Assembly (NCBI GenBank): GCA_051294375.1
Contig: CM119264.1
Location: 13,536,813 to 13,600,812, forward strand
Source of the DNA: Paraspadella gotoi
Taxonomy: Eukaryota; Chaetognatha
Direction of reading: 5' to 3'
Length of the DNA: 64,000 nt
Shown: piece after piece, positions 58,956 to 64,000 of the stretch
Numbering within the stretch: the first letter of the stretch is position 1
Layout: each line of letters starts with the position of its first letter
Program-made: the position numbers and the translations under genes
The notes under the pieces: generated by a model
Databases searched by the model: none
The model's input: only the letters and a program-made list of their open reading frames with translations
What the model was told of the DNA's origin: nothing

Positions 58956-61900
58956 ATGATGGACGCCCCCCGAATTGCCAATGGTGTTGCTGGCGCCCCC
59001 AACGAATCCCGGCTGTTGGAATTGATGGAGAGGACGGGTTATCACATGATACAGGAAAATGGACAGCGCAAGTTCGGCGGCCCCCCACCTAATTGGCAGG
59101 GTAATTTGGATTAAATTGGATCATTCACTGTTTAGCGGTGCTACTAAAGTTTTTTATAATTAATTTCCTTGTCAGGTGCCCCACCCTCCAAGGGTTGCGA
59201 GGTGTTTGTGGGAAAAATTCCACGCGATCTCTATGAGGATGAATTAGTTCCAGTGTTCGAGAGGATTGGTCAGCATATACGAGCTGCGACTCATGATGGA
59301 CTTCTCGGGTTCGAATCGCGGTTACGCTTTCGTCATGTACACTTCCTCGGCCGATGCTCGCCGAGCCGTCAAGGTACTTAAGTATTAAGAAGTTGGATCT
59401 CGTGTCGTGATAATCCCATTTTTTGACGAAAAACAGGTTAACGCAAGATTCCATTTAATTTAGTAGATAAACGCGACGACCAATTGGAATTTCATCCCCA
59501 TTTTCCCCTCCCATTCATTTTAGGAATTGAACAATTACGAAATTCGTAAGGGGCGGCTGATCGGTGTTTGCCCCTCGGTGGACAATTGCCGCCTGTTCGT
59601 TGGGGGAATCCCAAAGACCAAGTACAAGGAGGAAATCATCGAAGAAATGAGAAAAGTCACTGACGGCGTTGTGGACGTTATTGTTTATCCCAGCGCTACA
59701 GGTGAAAATGAATGAATGAATGTAGGGTCGACGAGCGATAGGGGTTTTTGGGTAAGGAGTGGTTAGGGTTTAGAGTTAAGATTAAGGCAATTATTTATAA
59801 TGTTACTCATTATAAGCAAACATCCAAGGCGGTGAATGTATAATTTTAGCTTAATTTATTTTTTTCCTTTTCAGATAAGTCCAAAAATCGCGGGTTTGCC
59901 TTCGTCGAGTATGAGAATCACCGGGCGGCTGCGATGGCGCGCCGGAAGCTCAACTTAGGACGTATCCAGTTGTGGGGTCATCAGATTGCCGTCGACTGGG
60001 CCGAACCGGAGCAAGATGTGGATGAAGAAATAATGGTTACTGTAAGTTAAAAATTAGGTTCGGATAATTTAGACCCGCTGGTGACTTTAGCAGTTTTGCC
60101 AATGTTGCCCGTTTCATTGAAAACCAAAGCGACATTTCATTTACTCAGGCTGGTGGATAAACCACTTTCACCTTAGCTGTTTTATTAACTAAACCAACAA
60201 AGTGTGCGATTGTCGGTGAGACGAGCTTCCTTAGACAACCATTGAACTGTATTGGAAACGTTAAAACCAAGCTGTTCCTTCGTCCCTCCCTTTCCTCTTC
60301 TATCCCTTTTCCCTCTCCCGCCTTTTATAATTTTGTAGCGGCCGAGATTCGGCCATCAGTTGTGCAAACAGGTTTCGGCGTGGACGCTCGCAAACAAAAA
60401 AGATGCAGCAGCAGCAGCATTTTTTTAACAAAATTTCAAATTAAAAACTTCAACTTGTTCTCTTTTGCAAACTGTGTCAACACTTCCCCACCCTAAGGAA
60501 AATTTTCGATGAGCGTCTCCACTCTATTGTTAACCGAATATTTACGCGTTTTTCTTTGAGGTTATTTACACAGCCAGCTAAAGGAGTGAGAGTGAGTGAA
60601 CAAAATAAAAAAGGCGACGAACTTTTCAATGTTTATTTTAATTCAGGGAATTTTTCTTTCTCACTCTCGAAATAAAAAACATAAAAAGTCCTGAAAATGA
60701 AATTGTTTTGAGATTTGGCTGATTTCTGATTCTGTGATCTTCTGGGCCAAAGTACAACAATCGTTTTCCTTGACAGGTTAAAGTACTTTACGTTCGTAAC
60801 TTGATGCTGTCTACCACTGAGGAGGCCATAGAAAAATACTTCAACGACTTCATCCCCAACTCGGTGGAGCGAGTCAAGAAGATTCGCGATTACGCCTTTG
60901 TACATTTCAACACTCGTGAAAACGCCGTGTCGGCCATGGAGATGTCCAACGGTTTGTCCAATGTCCATTTTCCTTTTAAGAGAATAGGGATGTAATTTTA
61001 ACGATTTTTACCAATGATTTCGACCAGCGACCAGCGACCAGCGGTTATAACAGATAGCAGACTATAGTTTAATTACTAGCTGGGTTTAATTTTTTATCCA
61101 TTTTTTAATTTTTTAAAAATATTTCTTCTTATTTATAAAACGTTATTTCCACTTTTCAGGCCAACTCTTTAGACGGGAGCAGAGTCGAAGTCGTTTTTGC
61201 CAAACCGCCCGACAAAATCACCCGTCAGCAGAGCAAAAGCGTTAGCTCTCTATTATCGGTAAACTAAAAGGATTTTTTTGCTTTTGTGTGAAAATTTCGA
61301 GGATCGCTACAATCAATACTAACCATTCATATTTTATCTTACGTAATGTTTTTTTTTTACTAATTTAGAATTTTCGCATTTGTTCAGCCGGAATCTGTAA
61401 CCTCTGCGAGTTTGCCTTCTTACTATTTTGACTTGACCAGTCCCTATGCTGGCATGCCCCTTGCTCCGGGCCTGACCACATCCGCAGGTTAAAACTAAAT
61501 TCGGGAAATATAACTCTGTTTTCATGAAACGATAATTGTGTCGTTGATCTCGGAAAACCTTTATCATTATATACAGAAGGCTTCATATTATAAAATGTGG
61601 TACCCCTTTTTTGTGACCAGAATCTGTTCCCACCAAACTACCCAATCGAATTTAATGAAATTTTACATTTAGAGTGCTAATGACTATATAAATGGAACTA
61701 TCGAGGCGAATTTTGATATTCAACCCCTGACAAGAGATACAGGGCCCTGGGGGTGAAAAATGCTAAAATTTTATTTTTTTCACATCTTTATTCGGTTGTC
61801 TTATACACTTACAAATAATTTTTGGTATATATTTTGAATCTCATAATAATAATAATTCTAATCATTAGCGATAACAATATTGACTATAATTCAAAGTTAT

Positions 61901-62071
61901 ATCTTTAAACAATGACCGAAGTAGAAAATAAACCGATTTAACCCATTTGAGTCTCCTGCAGGTGGCCTTTGGAACGAATCAGGCGGCTGCCTTGTCTGCG
62001 CTGCAGATATCCACCCCTGCCGCTGCGGCTGCTGCCGGGGCGCCCGCTGTTCTGGCTCCCGGAGTCACGTC
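58956..62071 (+). CDS. RBM46/RBM47/A1CF-family RNA-binding protein, partial, with apparent frameshift
   Basis: Three-RRM family; vertebrate members act in RNA editing, splicing and mRNA stability. Exons: 58956-59100, 59176-59373, 59524-59701, 59875-60041, 60777-60951, about 61173-61258, about 61388-61487 and about 61962 to the gap at 62071. [20 protein letters not shown] precedes RRM1 ([18 protein letters not shown]), RRM2 ([25 protein letters not shown]) and RRM3 ([23 protein letters not shown]). The IQENGQRK and [18 protein letters not shown] blocks favour A1CF/RBM47 over SYNCRIP. Near 59271 the frame shifts: residues after FERIG continue in the next frame as [19 protein letters not shown]. 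One surplus base accounts for it and restores phase with exon 3. The exon 5/6 and 7/8 junctions are unresolved, and the C terminus is lost in a gap. Confidence 0.9.
61572..61700 (+). mobile_element. AGAAGGCTTCATATTATAA MITE, left half
   Basis: Matches 49527-49640 from ATACAGAAGGCTTCATATTA through TTGTGACCAGAATCTGTTCC and CACCAAACT. Lies in the intron before the last visible exon of the RBM47-like gene. No right terminus is present. Confidence 0.65.
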
Positions 62072-62096
62072 NNNNNNNNNNNNNNNNNNNNNNNNN
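62072..62096. other. Assembly gap (25 N) inside an exon
   Basis: 25 Ns interrupt the last visible exon of the RBM47-like gene in mid-codon. The sequence beyond is repeat, not exon. Confidence 0.95.
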
Positions 62097-62444
62097 TTTT
62101 TGTTTCTTTCACATCCTCTCTGCCCTACCGTGCGTAATACAACTGTATTTTTTTATATTGGAGTCAGAAGATGGCTTAATTTTGAATTCGCCGATAGTGT
62201 GAGGGGGGTTTAAGAAAAGGGGTAGTTTAAGATTATGGTAATTATTTAATTTTTAAATTTAATTTTTATTATTTTTGTATAATAAAATTTTTATATATTG
62301 GTATTCATACAAAGGTTTCGGCTAATTTTATATTCGCCGATTAATGTTAAAAGGGTTTAAGATTAGGGGTGGTTAGGATTAAGGAGGTTTAGGTTTATGG
62401 GGTTTTGGGTTATGGTCAAGTTTAATATAGATAAGTAATAGTTT
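62097..62444 (+). repeat. Direct copy of 55456-55803
   Basis: From TTTTTGTTTCTTTCACATCC to TAGATAAGTAATAGTTT it is base-for-base identical, as far as I can read, to 55.46-55.80 kb, and is bounded by 25-N gaps on both sides. That is unusual for a genuine old repeat. Confidence 0.85.
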
Positions 62445-62469
62445 NNNNNNNNNNNNNNNNNNNNNNNNN
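62445..62469. other. Assembly gap (25 N) between inverted copies
   Basis: 25 Ns separate the direct copy (62097-62444) from an inverted copy (62470 onward) of the same 55.5-55.9 kb sequence. Confidence 0.95.
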
Positions 62470-64000
62470 AGAACACCGAATACATAAAAATAGTTGTAAA
62501 TGATGTAAAATAAGATAAATACGGTAAAATTACGCATTCCCCGACTGGGATTTTCGTTCTTATAAATAATATATAAAATATTAAATTAAAAAAAAAAATA
62601 AAACTATTACTTATCTATATTAAACTTGACCATAACCCAAAACCCCATAAACCTAAACCTCCTTAATCCTAACCACCCCTAATCTTAAACCCTTTTAACA
62701 TTAATCGGCGAATATAAAATTAGCCGAAACCTTTGTATGAATACCAATATATAAAAATTTTATTATACAAAAATAATAAAAATTAAATTTAAAAATTAAA
62801 TAATTACCATAATCTTAAACTACCCCTTTTCTTAAACCCCCCTCACACTATCGGCGAATTCAAAATTAAGCCATCTTCTGACTCCAATATAAAAAAATAC
62901 AGTTGTATTACGCACGGTAGGGCAGAGAGGATGTGAAAGAAACAAAAAAGTGCCATCTTTGAAACCTATAAAATCTTAAAGTAAACCCATGAGACACTTA
63001 ATGTGGTAGGTCAGTAAAATTCGATAAAGGCAGGTTTTTTTTTAAATGCTCATTAAAGTTTTTGAAAATTTTTTATAAAATTTTTAAATAGTTTAGTGAA
63101 AATGCTTACAATTTTAATGTCTATACATCTATCATTATCTACAGAGCATAAGCTTTAATTTGAAACCTCTCCCAACTTTTTACAATTTTTTGTTATTGAA
63201 TTATAAGTAAAAATCATAATTAAAAAATTAATAATCAATCAGTTCTTTCAAACGGATTATTTCTTAAAAATAAAAGTACAAATAGGTTCTCAAAATGCAG
63301 TTCTACTTATTAAGCCCTAAAAACAAATTTTTAAAAAAATTTATAGAAATTTATTATAAAAAATAAATAATACAGATAATTAATTTTATTTTTTTAAGAA
63401 AAATGTGATATTTAATTAAAACTTAATCTCAAATAAAATAACAGATAAATATTAGTTGAGCACTTTAATTAAAATCATATCCAGCTTTAAAAAGTAATTA
63501 TATAATTATTACTTATCAAAAAAAAATTTTATTCATAAAATTATATTATAATAATAACTCACTCAATATTTGATATATATTATTAATAGACAAATGTGTA
63601 AAAATATTAACAAACAGAATGCTTTAACTTTTAATACTTAATTAGAGTATATATTAATATTTTCAAAATATTTTTTTCATTTTTAAAATTTTTTATATTA
63701 AAATTATTATTAATTAAAAAAAAAACTTATTTTGAAGCCTAATAAGTAGAACTGTATTTTAAGAACATATTTGTATTTTTATTTTTAAGAAATAATCTGT
63801 TCAATGGTACTAATTGATTAATCTTTTAAAAAAAATATATTTAATTTTTACTTATATTTCAATAGCGAAAAGTAATAGAAAGTTGGGAGTAATTTCAAAT
63901 TAAAGCTTATGCTTTGTAGATAATGATAGACATATAAACATTTAAATTGTAAGCATATTCACTAAACTACTTAAAAATTTTTATAAAAAAATTTAAAAAA
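62470..64000 (-). mobile_element. Inverted copy of 54.4-55.94 kb, including foldback element B
   Basis: Reads as the reverse complement of 55937 back to about 54400, including the CACGGTAGGG terminus at 62917 and most of foldback element B. Differences noticed are limited to homopolymer lengths. It runs off the window end, so the second terminus is not visible. Confidence 0.85.

Noticed and set aside
58956-62071. SYNCRIP/hnRNP Q identity for the three-RRM gene
   Set aside because: The [24 protein letters not shown] and [16 protein letters not shown] blocks agree better with A1CF/RBM46/RBM47, and the acidic N-terminal domain of SYNCRIP is missing.

Overview
This is an AT-rich, intron-rich metazoan scaffold. 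Genes have GT-AG introns from about 60 bp to 4 kb, polyA signals, and protein families typical of animals. The ribosomal proteins are well conserved, with S7 very close to vertebrate S7. Many non-coding repeats and three N gaps point to a draft invertebrate assembly. I cannot name the species from this sequence.

Layout: (1) 1-1231, minus strand: two exons of an unrecognised polyQ gene that runs off the left edge. (2) 6748-17405, plus strand: a head-to-tail cluster of HBS1 (ribosome-rescue GTPase), RpS7 and RpL22. (3) 18724-29996, plus: a 24-exon gene, about 1541 aa, low-complexity, with AT-hook-like stretches and a C-terminal domain resembling the PRR12/QSER1 DUF4211 region. (4) 34403-46029, plus: a 17-exon gene, about 987 aa, with a coiled-coil-like segment, two CCCH zinc fingers and a C-terminal RING-H2, probably an RNA-binding E3 ligase. 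(5) 48008-52322, plus: a 3-exon acetyl-CoA hydrolase/acetate CoA-transferase with a mitochondrial-type N terminus. (6) about 58586-62071, plus: an RBM46/RBM47/A1CF-family gene with three RRMs, carrying an apparent 1-base frameshift and cut off by an assembly gap.

The genes do not form one pathway. HBS1, RpS7 and RpL22 share a translation theme, and the CCCH/RING and RBM47-like genes are RNA-regulatory. Every predicted splice chain for items 2-5 sums to a multiple of three.

Introns and intergenic DNA are packed with non-coding mobile DNA. There are large foldback elements (7.5-10.7 kb, 52.4-55.5 kb, 62.9 kb to the end). There is a miniature LTR element (57.09-57.74 kb) whose LTRs carry a tRNA-like segment and which sits inside a MITE. 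Two short motifs match the hammerhead-ribozyme core (39.32 and 43.45 kb). A MITE family has telomere-like internal sequence, and several more dispersed repeat families occur. The right end (62097-64000) repeats sequence from 54.4-55.9 kb in both orientations around N gaps and may be a scaffolding artefact.
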